Of a stretch of 64,000 nt of DNA, positions 16,327-24,958 are shown in pieces. This DNA comes from Ignavibacteriota bacterium (lineage in GTDB: Bacteria; Bacteroidota; Ignavibacteria; UBA10030; UBA6906): contig JADJHP010000009.1 in assembly GCA_016707525.1 (NCBI GenBank), positions 1 to 64,000 on the forward strand, written 5' to 3'. Within the stretch, counting starts at the first letter, position 1; each line of letters starts with the position of its first letter. The notes beneath the pieces were generated by a model. The model saw only the letters and a list, made by a program, of their open reading frames with translations, ran no database searches and was not told where the DNA came from. Both the position numbers and the translations under genes were made by a program.

Positions 16327-17469
16327 TTACCTCACAAGCAGCATTCGTTTCGTCTGTGTCATCGATCCCGCCTGCAACTTGTACAGATACATCCCCGTCG
16401 CCAACCCCTTTGCGTTGAACTCCACCACGTGCTCACCCGCACCAAGGGTCTCGTTCACGATCGTCGCAACTTCCTCACCGAGCAGGTTGAACACGCGCAG
16501 CGTGACGGCCTGGCGCTCGGGAAGCGCGAAACGGATCATCGTTGACGGATTGAAGGGGTTCGGATAATTCTGCGCAAGGCTGAACACCGACGGCGCTTCG
16601 TTCACCTGACGCACGGAGGTCGGCGTAGCGCTCGTCCACTGAAGGCCCGACACCGAAGCCGTACCGGCAACCGCGTTGGTGTCACCGACGGTGAACTGCA
16701 CCGAGGCCCCGTTCTTAGCCAGGATCATGTATCCCACACGCACGCCCGAACTCGTCGTGGTCGAGAACCGGTCCACTTTCCGGATGCGCAGTGCTTCCTG
16801 CGTGCTGCCACCGGGGATCTTCAGCGATCCGTAGGCATCCACGGTGTACGTGATCGTGTGATTGGTCAGCGTCGGACCGACATTCACCGTACCGCCCAGG
16901 ATCACCGCGCTCCCGGAGAGCGTCTCAACGAACGTGGTGGTCCAGGTCTTGCTGAGGTACAACGGAAGACTGTAATAGACCGCTGCCGGCGACTTGGTCC
17001 AAGCACCCTGGGCCGGGAAAGGATTGCCCACGATGTACGCATTCCCCGTCCCCTTGAAACCCCAGTCCAGCAGGTTCCCACCCGACAGCGTCATGTAGTT
17101 GTATCCGGCCCCCTTCAGGGTCACCTGTCCGAAGGTTCCATCAACGAACGAATATGTGAATGCCGTATCGCTCAGAGCATGCGTCGCGGCCGGAAAATTC
17201 GAAGCGAAGTACGGGGTCGTGGACGGCACAACGCTCCGCAGGTTCATCCGGGAATGCGTCAGCAGCGCGCTGAAATCCCACGACGCCGCTCCACTGGTCC
17301 CGATGTTCACCTGATTGGTGAGCGTATCAGCCCGGAACGACGTGGTCGTCCCGACGGCATACATGAGCTTCACATCATTCGTGTCGATGGTGATGCCCTG
17401 TGCACTGGCACCGGCCACACCCGCACAGAGCAGGGTAGCACTCAACATCACGCGGGCGATCATCTTCAT
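16327..17469 (-). CDS. Secreted protein with T9SS type A C-terminal sorting domain
   Basis: 380 residues. Signal peptide (MKMIARVMLSATLLCAGVAG, cut near ASA-QG). The middle part (about 25-290) is beta-rich with no recognisable catalytic motif. The last 85 residues are the T9SS type A sorting domain, with the hallmark FSLAQNYPNPFNPSTMIRFA, then LRVFNLLGEEVATIV, VVEFNAKGLATGMYLYKLQ and KRMLLVR. Such proteins cross the outer membrane through the type IX system and are released or anchored to the surface. GGAGGATGT precedes the ATG. It follows the TonB receptor gene by 60 bases on the same strand but could have its own promoter. The molecular role is unknown. Confidence 0.88.
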   Translation of the reverse strand: MKMIARVMLSATLLCAGVAGASAQGITIDTNDVKLMYAVGTTTSFRADTLTNQVNIGTSGAASWDFSALLTHSRMNLRSVVPSTTPYFASNFPAATHALSDTAFTYSFVDGTFGQVTLKGAGYNYMTLSGGNLLDWGFKGTGNAYIVGNPFPAQGAWTKSPAAVYYSLPLYLSKTWTTTFVETLSGSAVILGGTVNVGPTLTNHTITYTVDAYGSLKIPGGSTQEALRIRKVDRFSTTTSSGVRVGYMILAKNGASVQFTVGDTNAVAGTASVSGLQWTSATPTSVRQVNEAPSVFSLAQNYPNPFNPSTMIRFALPERQAVTLRVFNLLGEEVATIVNETLGAGEHVVEFNAKGLATGMYLYKLQAGSMTQTKRMLLVR

Positions 17470-17529
17470 ACATCCTCCTTGATTGTTCTGGTACCTGAAA
17501 TCGTTCTGCAGGGATCGTACAGCAACGCA

Positions 17530-19737
17530 TCACATACGGGCTTCGAGTACCAGTCCATACGTACGCGGCGGCATGATGTTGCCGATCAACTCGACATAGT
17601 TATACTGGAACGCATTGTTCACGCTCGCGGTGGCCGTGAGCGGTATGCTGAACAACGTGAAATCCGCACCCAACCGGAAATCCGCGACCAGGATCTCCAC
17701 ACGCTCATCCCCGTCGGGGACAATGCCGTTCTTCCCCAGGATATCATCCACGCGGTCCGATTTGCTGATGTACCGGAAATCCGCGGAGGCGTGCAGTGGG
17801 CCCACCGCGCTGCTCAGCGAGGTGTAGAACAGGTGGCGGGGACGATACCTCAGGATATCGTGGTTCGTCAGATCTTCCGGCCACACGTAGGTATAGCCAA
17901 AACTATATTGCAGCGCACCTTCAAAAAGGCCGAGCTTCAGCGAGGTCTCCACGCCCTGCACCCTCGCATTGGCCACGTTGCGCCACTGGAAGAGCAGCGA
18001 ACCCGCGGACGTGTCCACGACATCAACCTCGATCAGATTATCGTAATCCGTCCGGAAGGCAGCGATGTCGAATGTCCCGATCTCGCCCAACCGCTGCGAG
18101 GCCCCGATCTCGAACGACCAGCTCTTCTCGGGCTTCAGGTCCTCGTTCGGCCGCGCCAGGATGTTGTTGAACCCGGCCATGAGGAACGCTTCGGCAACCG
18201 CAGGCACACGGAACCCGCGCGCGATCGACGTGCGCACCGACGTCCCTTCGAAGGGATTGTAGGCAAAGGCCAGCTTGGGATTGATCTGCCCGCCGGGCGC
18301 AGTGATGCCGACGGAGGAGAAGTCGTAGCGGGCGCCGAACGTCATCGTCAGCGGCGCGGCGAGCTTCATCTCATCCTGTCCGAAGAGCGCGAATCCCCAG
18401 ATCGTCCTCCCTCCCACCACATCACCCCCGATCATATCCAGGTTGGCATCCACACCCGCAGTGAGGGTATGTACATCCGACGGCATGATCGTTGCCACGG
18501 ATTCATAGCGGATGTCATCCGCCACGGATTCCGCCCGGCCGATGCCGGAACGCGTTTCGAAGCCCCAGTCGTTGTGGAACCACATCACCCGGTGCGTCAA
18601 CTGGGCGTTCTCACCGATGAGCGAGGTATACTGGGCCGTCGTGAAATACCTGATCGACTTGACGTTGTCGTCCGCCTGCGCCACAGGCGGATACGTCGCC
18701 GAATCCAGGCTGCGCCAGTACAGGAACTGTCCGCCGTACTGATACAACAACCCGAAGGTCATCGTCAGCGAACTCTGCTTCTCGTAATCCTCTTTGATCT
18801 TCGCGTAGATGTTGTACCGCCTGCGATAGTCGTTCCGGCGGTAGCCGTCATCGAACTGGCGCGACACGAAGAGGCCCACACCGAGATCGCCCGACCGGTA
18901 CGCATGGCTCACCGACTGCCCATTGTAGAAACGCTGCTTGTCGGTCCACTTCCACGCCGCATGCGACGGCTGGTCGTACGTCCCTGCAAAGAACCGCACC
19001 TGCGTACTCGGGCGGTCCGGGATCTCCTTGGTGATGACGTTGATGACGCCGCCCAGGGCGTTTGATCCGTAGAGCGCGGAACTCGCCCCCTTCACCACTT
19101 CGATCCGGTCCACCTGCCCGACCGGGATCGTCTCGAAATTCAATTCACCGGTATCACCGGTGATGAACGGAATGCCGTCCAGCAGGAGCAAGACTCTGCT
19201 CCCCGCTCCGCGATTGTAGCCTGATGAACCGCGGATGTTCACCTGAAAGCCGGTCATGTTCACGCCCGGTATATAGCGGAGGGCGTCATCGAGAACCAGC
19301 GCATTGCGCGCGCGGATCTCCTGGGCATCGAGGACCGAGATGCTGACGGGAACCTCTTCAAGGGATTGTGCGCGGCGGCTGGCCGTAACGACCACCTGGT
19401 CGATCTGCACCGGAACGGAGCGCAGGTCGGCATCGACGGTCACGTCCTTCCCGGCCTCAACGGTCACGCCCGGACGGGTAAGCCGCTGGTATCCGACCAT
19501 CGAGAACACGAGCGTATGGACGCCGGGGGGAAGATCGGCGATGCGGTACTCGCCTTTCAGGTTTGTTGTCGTGCCTCGAACGGTCCCCTGCACCAGCACC
19601 ACGGCACCCACGAGTGGTTCCCTGATGCCGTCGGTCGTGGCTGTGACCTTGCCTGCAACACTTCCACCGTCTGCGAAGGCGGGGAGCGCCACACAGGCGA
19701 GCAACATGAGAGTCTGGATACGCCTGATCATTTCCAT
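17530..19737 (-). CDS. TonB-dependent outer-membrane receptor
   Basis: 735 residues. Signal peptide to about residue 22, a carboxypeptidase-regulatory-like domain (about 25-110, ending FSMVGYQRLTRPG), then the VVVTASRRAQSLEEVPVSIS segment leading into the plug (about 120-235, with YIPGVNMTGFQVNIRGSSGY and VEVVKGASSALYGSNALGG). The remaining 480 residues are barrel strands. The region just before the plug is typical of BtuB/FepA-like and vitamin/siderophore receptors. It is preceded, with a ten-base overlap, by a lipoprotein gene, which suggests an operon importing a specific ligand. The ligand cannot be told from the sequence. Confidence 0.9.
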   Translation of the reverse strand: MEMIRRIQTLMLLACVALPAFADGGSVAGKVTATTDGIREPLVGAVVLVQGTVRGTTTNLKGEYRIADLPPGVHTLVFSMVGYQRLTRPGVTVEAGKDVTVDADLRSVPVQIDQVVVTASRRAQSLEEVPVSISVLDAQEIRARNALVLDDALRYIPGVNMTGFQVNIRGSSGYNRGAGSRVLLLLDGIPFITGDTGELNFETIPVGQVDRIEVVKGASSALYGSNALGGVINVITKEIPDRPSTQVRFFAGTYDQPSHAAWKWTDKQRFYNGQSVSHAYRSGDLGVGLFVSRQFDDGYRRNDYRRRYNIYAKIKEDYEKQSSLTMTFGLLYQYGGQFLYWRSLDSATYPPVAQADDNVKSIRYFTTAQYTSLIGENAQLTHRVMWFHNDWGFETRSGIGRAESVADDIRYESVATIMPSDVHTLTAGVDANLDMIGGDVVGGRTIWGFALFGQDEMKLAAPLTMTFGARYDFSSVGITAPGGQINPKLAFAYNPFEGTSVRTSIARGFRVPAVAEAFLMAGFNNILARPNEDLKPEKSWSFEIGASQRLGEIGTFDIAAFRTDYDNLIEVDVVDTSAGSLLFQWRNVANARVQGVETSLKLGLFEGALQYSFGYTYVWPEDLTNHDILRYRPRHLFYTSLSSAVGPLHASADFRYISKSDRVDDILGKNGIVPDGDERVEILVADFRLGADFTLFSIPLTATASVNNAFQYNYVELIGNIMPPRTYGLVLEARM

Positions 19738-20282
19738 GGTTTCGGTGGAGGGTTGTGGAAGTCAACACTGATATTGATATCCTCACGCATACGTCGGTCC
19801 TGCACGAACAGCGGTGCAGGCTCGAACGTGCCTGGTTTCTGAGTGTAGACGCCGACCGGTGCCCAATCCGCGAATACATTCGGCCCATACTGCCACGCCA
19901 GGACGATGTAGTTATACGTCCCTTCCTTCAGGACGGTACCTTCCTTCGTGAAGACATACTGCACCGTATCGGCATGCACCGTGTCCGACGCCCTGAAGCC
20001 AAGGATCGCGAGGGAGCCGATCACACCGGTCGTCAGGTGAGGATAGACCGCTGCGTGGCCACCGAGGAGCGACAACATCAGCCCGGTGCTGTCCGTGGGA
20101 AATTGTTCGAGAGCGACCAGGCGCAGGCCGAACATACTGTCTGCAGGCGGCCAGTTCTTGTAGGTGATGGTACCACGGAAGCCGGTGTCTTCGGTGATCG
20201 GCCCCAATCCACGGTCACATCCCGAGGAAAGGGCCAGCAAAGCAAGAACGCCGGCTGCGAGTGCCAAAAAGCGAAAGTTCAT
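19728..20282 (-). CDS. Lipoprotein encoded with a TonB receptor
   Basis: 184 residues from the ATG at 20282, chosen because GGAGG stands nine bases upstream and the protein then begins with a lipoprotein signal (MNFRFLALAAGVLALLALSSG-C). The mature part contains GTITYKNWPPADSMFGLRLVALE and appears all-beta, like small carbohydrate-binding or carboxypeptidase-regulatory-like modules. I do not recognise the family. The 3' end overlaps the receptor start by ten bases, so the two are translated together. A surface-exposed helper that binds the ligand of the receptor is the likeliest role. Confidence 0.78.
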   Translation of the reverse strand: MNFRFLALAAGVLALLALSSGCDRGLGPITEDTGFRGTITYKNWPPADSMFGLRLVALEQFPTDSTGLMLSLLGGHAAVYPHLTTGVIGSLAILGFRASDTVHADTVQYVFTKEGTVLKEGTYNYIVLAWQYGPNVFADWAPVGVYTQKPGTFEPAPLFVQDRRMREDINISVDFHNPPPKPWK

Positions 20283-20470
20283 GATGTGCCTCCACAACAA
20301 AAAACACGGTGACGGGGCAAAAGGTTCGACCGCCGATGACTTTTGTTGCACAAATGGAATAAGCACTTGAAAAAGAGGGGAGAACACCATAGATTCAACA
20401 AGAGCATTCCTGAAGAGACGATCACTCGCGCCTCTATCCAACTCGCACACACAACCTACGTGGAGGATGT

Positions 20471-21130
20471 ATGAAACGTTTTGTCCTGTTGTTCGGGGCT
20501 CTGCTCCTGGCCGCTTCGGCCTCGGCGCAGTCGATCGGCTTCGGTGTTCATGGTAATATGTTCAATTCCGACATCAATGCAAAGGCAAAACAACTCGCCG
20601 GCATCCCCAACTCGACCGGCACCGCACAGGTCGCCATCGAAGAGGTGTACGGCCTCGGGCTCGGCGGTGGCGTCCATTTCGATATCGGCCTCGGCATCCT
20701 GAAGATCCGCGTCTCGGGCGATTACCTCACCCTCTCGCCGGACAAGGACAAGTTCAAGAGCTATGTCCAGAGTGTGCTCCCCGGATTCCCGGTGGCATTC
20801 GAAGAGGGCGGCAAAGTGGACATGATCTCGGGTTCCGCCAATCTGAAGCTGACCATTCTCCCGCTTCCGGTATTCAAGCCCTACATCACCGGTGGCGGCG
20901 GCGTCACACACGTCACGGCAACCGATGTGATCATCTCCGTGAACAGTGTGAAACTGTCCCCGATCACGATCCTCAAGACCCAGACCGTGGGATCCTTCAA
21001 TGCGGGCGCCGGCCTGGACATCGATCTCAGTGCCTTCGCGATCTTCGCAGAAGCGCGTGTGAATTGGATCATGCTCGAGGAAGGGACCAGCACCTACGTC
21101 CCGATCTTCACGGCAGGTATCACGTTCTAA
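20471..21130 (+). CDS. Small outer-membrane beta-barrel protein
   Basis: 219 residues, with GGAGGATGT before the ATG and a signal peptide (MKRFVLLFGALLLAASASA-Q). The mature part has alternating hydrophobic strands (GLGLGGGVHFDIGLGILKIRVSGDY, PYITGGGGVTHVTATDV, FNAGAGLDIDLSAFAIFAEARVNWI) and ends in ...VPIFTAGITF, a C-terminal strand with terminal Phe typical of outer-membrane barrels of the OmpA/OmpW-like porin superfamily. It is monocistronic, divergent from the lipoprotein gene and closed by a palindromic terminator. Its function is unknown. Confidence 0.82.
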   Translation: MKRFVLLFGALLLAASASAQSIGFGVHGNMFNSDINAKAKQLAGIPNSTGTAQVAIEEVYGLGLGGGVHFDIGLGILKIRVSGDYLTLSPDKDKFKSYVQSVLPGFPVAFEEGGKVDMISGSANLKLTILPLPVFKPYITGGGGVTHVTATDVIISVNSVKLSPITILKTQTVGSFNAGAGLDIDLSAFAIFAEARVNWIMLEEGTSTYVPIFTAGITF

Positions 21131-21153
21131 CCGGCTTCCACCGCCGGAAACAC

Positions 21154-21183
21154 GAACGGGGTTCCGCATGCGGAACCCCGTTC
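21154..21183. terminator. Palindromic terminator between the barrel gene and typA
   Basis: A perfect 30-base palindrome (GAACGGGGTTCCGCA and its complement) followed by TGTTTCTG; it probably serves both convergent genes. Confidence 0.8.
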
Positions 21184-21208
21184 TGTTTCTGCCCTCTGTC
21201 CACCCCGC

Positions 21209-23050
21209 TTACGCTTCCGCGTCGGCTTCCGTCACCTTCTTGCTCGCCCGTTTCCGGACATCCGCGTTGAGATGGCGTTTGCGCAGACGGATACTGTGCG
21301 GCGTCACTTCCACGAGTTCGTCGTCACCGATCCACTCGATGGCCTGCTCCAGCGTGAGGAGGCGCGCAGGTTCCAATCGTACGGCTTCATCCGACCCCGA
21401 GGCGCGCATGTTCGTGAGCTGCTTGGTCTTGCAGACGTTCACCGTCATGTCGTGCTCGCGTGAATTCTCGCCAACGATCATCCCTTCATAGACCTTCGTT
21501 CCGGGATCGATGAAGAACACGGAGCGCTCCGACAGTTTCCACATCCCGTAGGCCACGGAATCGCCGGTCTCCATGGAGACCAGAGCACCTTTGGTACGCT
21601 GGGTGATGTCGCCCTTGTAGGGATCGTATCCGTGGAAATTATGATGCAGGATCCCGGTCCCCTTGGTCTGCGTCATGAACTCACCGCGGAATCCGATGAG
21701 GCCACGTGCAGGTACGATGAACTCGAGGCGGGTATTGCCCGGCGACGCGATCATGTTCTTCATTTCGCCGCGCCGGCGGCCGATGTTCTCGATCACCACG
21801 CCGACGAACTCCTCCGGCACGTCGATGATCACATGCTCCATGGGCTCCGACAGCACATCGTCGATGCGCTTGTAGATCACTTCGGGGCGCGACACCTGGA
21901 ACTCGTACCCTTCACGGCGCATGGTCTCGATGAGGATCGCCAGGTGCAACTCCCCGCGCCCGCTCACCTTGAAGGTGTCGGGCGAGTCGGTAAGCTCGAT
22001 GCGCAGACTGACGTTCGACCGTAATTCGCGGATCAGCCGCTCGCTGAGATGCCGGGTGGTGACGTACTTGCCATCCCGACCGGCGAACGGGCTGTTGTTC
22101 ACGATGAAATTCATGGACAACGTCGGCTCTTCGATCGCCACGAACGGGAGCTGCGTCGGGTCGCCCGCATCAGCGATGGTCTCGCCGATATCCACATCCT
22201 CCATACCGGCGATCGCGATGATGTCTCCGACTCCGGCTTCCTCCACTTCGAGCCTCTTCAGGCCGTCGAAGGTGTAGATCTTGGTCACGCGGGCATCCTC
22301 CACGAGGCCATCCCGGTGCACGATGTGCATCGGCGAACCCATGCGGATCGCTCCGCGGTGGATCCGGCCGATCCCCAGGCGCCCGAGGTAGTCATTGTAA
22401 TCGATCGTCGTGACGAGCATCTGGAACATGCCGTGCGGATCGCCGGGAGGCGGCGGGACGTGCTTGACGATCGCATCCAGCAGCGGTTCAAGGTTCACAC
22501 CCTCGTCTTCCAGCTCGTTCTTCGCGATCCCCTGCTTGGCGATGCAGTAGATCGTCGGAAAATCCAACTGTTCTTCGTTCGCACCCAGCGAGAGGAAGAG
22601 GTCGAACACCTCATCCAGCACCTCGTGGGCACGGGCGTCCTTCCGGTCGATCTTATTGATCACGACGATCGGTTTCCGGTTCAGGTCGAGCGACTTCTTC
22701 AACACGAACTTCGTCCCGGGCAGCGGCCCTTCCGCGGCATCCACCAGAAGCAACACCCCGTCCACCATCGTGAGCGTACGCTCCACTTCCCCGCCGAAAT
22801 CGGCGTGGCCGGGAGTGTCCACGATGTTGATCTTCGTGTCCTTGTAATTGATGGCGGTGTTCTTGGCCAGGATCGTGATGCCGCGCTCCCGCTCGAGGTC
22901 ATTCGAGTCCATGACTCTCGTCACCAACGTCTGGTTCGAACGGAACGTGCCCGTTTGACGCAGCATATGGTCCACGAGCGTCGTCTTCCCATGATCCACG
23001 TGGGCGATGATGGCGATGTTGCGGATCGTTTCTTTGCTGTGCATATGCAT
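21209..23050 (-). CDS. typA: Ribosome-associated GTPase TypA/BipA
   Basis: 613 residues, normal for the family. GTPase motifs: AHVDHGKTTLVDHM (G1), RGITI (G2), DTPGHADFGGEVER (G3) and NKIDRKDAR (G4). The translation-factor domains II and III and the BipA-specific C-terminal domain follow (HHNFHGYDPYKGDITQRTKG, EGMIVGENSREHDMTVNVCK). It binds the ribosome and assists 50S assembly and translation under stress or at low temperature. The start may be at 23050 or two codons further in. It lies 15 bases downstream of a DEAD-box helicase gene, another ribosome/RNA factor, so the two probably form an operon. Confidence 0.95.
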   Translation of the reverse strand: MHMHSKETIRNIAIIAHVDHGKTTLVDHMLRQTGTFRSNQTLVTRVMDSNDLERERGITILAKNTAINYKDTKINIVDTPGHADFGGEVERTLTMVDGVLLLVDAAEGPLPGTKFVLKKSLDLNRKPIVVINKIDRKDARAHEVLDEVFDLFLSLGANEEQLDFPTIYCIAKQGIAKNELEDEGVNLEPLLDAIVKHVPPPPGDPHGMFQMLVTTIDYNDYLGRLGIGRIHRGAIRMGSPMHIVHRDGLVEDARVTKIYTFDGLKRLEVEEAGVGDIIAIAGMEDVDIGETIADAGDPTQLPFVAIEEPTLSMNFIVNNSPFAGRDGKYVTTRHLSERLIRELRSNVSLRIELTDSPDTFKVSGRGELHLAILIETMRREGYEFQVSRPEVIYKRIDDVLSEPMEHVIIDVPEEFVGVVIENIGRRRGEMKNMIASPGNTRLEFIVPARGLIGFRGEFMTQTKGTGILHHNFHGYDPYKGDITQRTKGALVSMETGDSVAYGMWKLSERSVFFIDPGTKVYEGMIVGENSREHDMTVNVCKTKQLTNMRASGSDEAVRLEPARLLTLEQAIEWIGDDELVEVTPHSIRLRKRHLNADVRKRASKKVTEADAEA

Positions 23051-23065
23051 CCGAGAGTGTCAGTG

Positions 23066-24643
23066 TCAGTGATTGGACCAGCCGGAACCGCCGGTGTGTG
23101 ACGAGTAGGCATCGAGCTTCTTGGGCGGGGACTTCTTCCGCGCTGCAAGAAGCGGAGTGCGGCGCTTCTTCTTTCCCGCGGTCTTGTCCCACGGCTTGCC
23201 GGCACCACCGGCCTTTTTCTTCGGCGCGCCGGACTGTCCATCCGGACGGTACACACGGTCCACCGCGGCTTTCGGTGCGGAGCCCGGACGCGGCGAGAAC
23301 CGGCGCTGAGGCGCCTGCGCCGAGGTGATCTGCTGCGTCGATGCGTTCGTTACCGGCTGATGCGACGTTGCCTGCGGCGGGGCCGATGGGTGCGCTCCAT
23401 GCCGCGGAGATGACGCATGATGGCCTGAGGTTCTCGGTGCCGATGCATGATGCCCTGACGTCCTCGGGGCGGACGCATGATGCCCGGGCGTCTTGGGAGA
23501 CGGCGGAGGCGCCACGAATCCGGGATACGACCGGATCGCAATATGCTTCCCGGTGTACTTCTCGATCCTGCGGAGGAACTGCTGGTCCTCACGGGTCACG
23601 AACGTGATCGCATCGCCTTCGGCACCCGCACGGCCCGTACGGCCGATACGATGGATGTAATCCTCCGCCTGCTGCGGAATATCGAGGTTCACGACATGCG
23701 AGATGCCGTTCACATCGATGCCGCGCGCGGCGATATCCGTCGCCACAAGGACGCGGATCGACCCGCGCTTGAACGATTCGAGCGCACGGTCGCGCTGACC
23801 CTGCGTCCGGTTGGAATGGATCGCCGCGGTACTGATCCCCGCGCGGTCGAGCCGGTGCGCGATCTTGTCGGCACCGTGCTTCGTTCGCGTGAACACCAGC
23901 ACGCTTTCCATGTTCTCCTGCTCGATGGCGTGCATCAACAGCGCGCTCTTGCCATCGGGCTGGACGGAATAGAAGTGCTGCTCGATGGTCTCGACCGGGT
24001 TCCGGCGTTCGCCGGCTTCAACGGTCTCGGGATCGCGCAGGACCTCCGCGGCAAGCGACTCGATCTCTTCCGGCATCGTCGCCGAGAACAGCATGGTCTG
24101 CCGCACCTTCGGGACACCGGCAATGATCGTCCGGACATCCTTGATGAAGCCCATATCCAGCATGCGGTCCGCTTCGTCGAGCACCAGGATCTTCACGGAT
24201 CCCAGGCTGACGGATTTGCGCTGCATGTGATCGAGCAACCTGCCCGGAGTGGCGATGACGATATCCACGCCGCGGGCCATGAGCTTGAGCTGCTTGTTCA
24301 TGTCCACACCGCCGTAGACGGCGATGGAACGGAGCGACAGGAACTTGCCGTAGGTGTCCACGGCCTTATGGATCTGCTGTGCCAGTTCGCGGGTCGGCGT
24401 AAGGACCAGCGCACGGGGAGGAGCATGACGCCCGCGGTCCCCGGTATCGGTCGACAACTGGTTGAGGAGCGGCAGTACGAATGCGGCCGTCTTCCCCGTG
24501 CCCGTCTGGGCAAGACCGATGATATCACGGCCTGCAAGAGCAGGACGGATAGCAAGTGATTGAATGGGTGTGGGGACCGTATAGCCGGCCGCCTGGACAC
24601 CCTGCATGACAGGGCCTGAAAGGCCCAGTGAGGAAAATCCCAT
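23066..24643 (-). CDS. DEAD-box ATP-dependent RNA helicase (RhlE-like)
   Basis: 525 residues. The helicase core spans about 1-375: Q-motif region (MGFSSLGLSGPVMQGVQAAG), AQTGTGKT (motif I), PTRELAQQ (Ia), VLDEADRMLD (II), SATMP (III), HRIGRTGRAG (VI). The last 150 residues are a low-complexity, basic tail with three imperfect copies of a ten-residue His/Ser/Pro unit (such as TSGHHASAPR) followed by Lys/Arg-rich blocks (PKKKAGGAGKPWDKTAGKKKRR) typical of RhlE-type RNA-binding tails. It unwinds short RNA duplexes and acts in ribosome assembly or RNA decay, which fits its place upstream of typA. Confidence 0.92.
   Translation of the reverse strand: MGFSSLGLSGPVMQGVQAAGYTVPTPIQSLAIRPALAGRDIIGLAQTGTGKTAAFVLPLLNQLSTDTGDRGRHAPPRALVLTPTRELAQQIHKAVDTYGKFLSLRSIAVYGGVDMNKQLKLMARGVDIVIATPGRLLDHMQRKSVSLGSVKILVLDEADRMLDMGFIKDVRTIIAGVPKVRQTMLFSATMPEEIESLAAEVLRDPETVEAGERRNPVETIEQHFYSVQPDGKSALLMHAIEQENMESVLVFTRTKHGADKIAHRLDRAGISTAAIHSNRTQGQRDRALESFKRGSIRVLVATDIAARGIDVNGISHVVNLDIPQQAEDYIHRIGRTGRAGAEGDAITFVTREDQQFLRRIEKYTGKHIAIRSYPGFVAPPPSPKTPGHHASAPRTSGHHASAPRTSGHHASSPRHGAHPSAPPQATSHQPVTNASTQQITSAQAPQRRFSPRPGSAPKAAVDRVYRPDGQSGAPKKKAGGAGKPWDKTAGKKKRRTPLLAARKKSPPKKLDAYSSHTGGSGWSNH
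23412..23501 (-). repeat. Three tandem 30-base units inside the helicase gene
   Basis: Units begin at 23412, 23442 and 23472 and contain gcatgatg followed by ccctgacgtcctcgg-like sequence. On the coding strand they encode the ten-residue unit around GHHASAPRTS. The array is in frame, so copy-number change would alter only the tail length. Confidence 0.75.
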
Positions 24644-24958
24644 GAGGGAAACCTGATATGGTTAAAGACAATATCCTGCACGCCCAGTATACATACTGGT
24701 GCGAAGTTCTGCTGGCGCTACGCCAATAGGGAAGTGATCGTTACGTGAACGATATCCGGAGGGATCCGCTTGTCGCGGTCAACAGCATCCGTCCCGACAA
24801 AACCTTGCGCATCATGATCGGAGAGCGACACTCTCACGTCCGCTCCCGATACGATGACCGGTTACGGAATGCTGCTGGTTTGCAGTACATAATGATACCA
24901 TTTTCCCTGGTCAGTTCCAAGGGTTTTGTTTCTTTCGAACTTTTTGCTATCCTTTTCC
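24644..24958. other. Divergent promoter region between the helicase and GH42-like genes
   Basis: No RNA or protein gene is convincing. Two dyads stand out: CCAGTAT-AC-ATACTGG (24684-24699), 41 bases upstream of the helicase start, and ATCGTT-N5-AACGAT (24737-24753). Either could be a regulator site. No promoter fits well enough to call. Confidence 0.45.
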
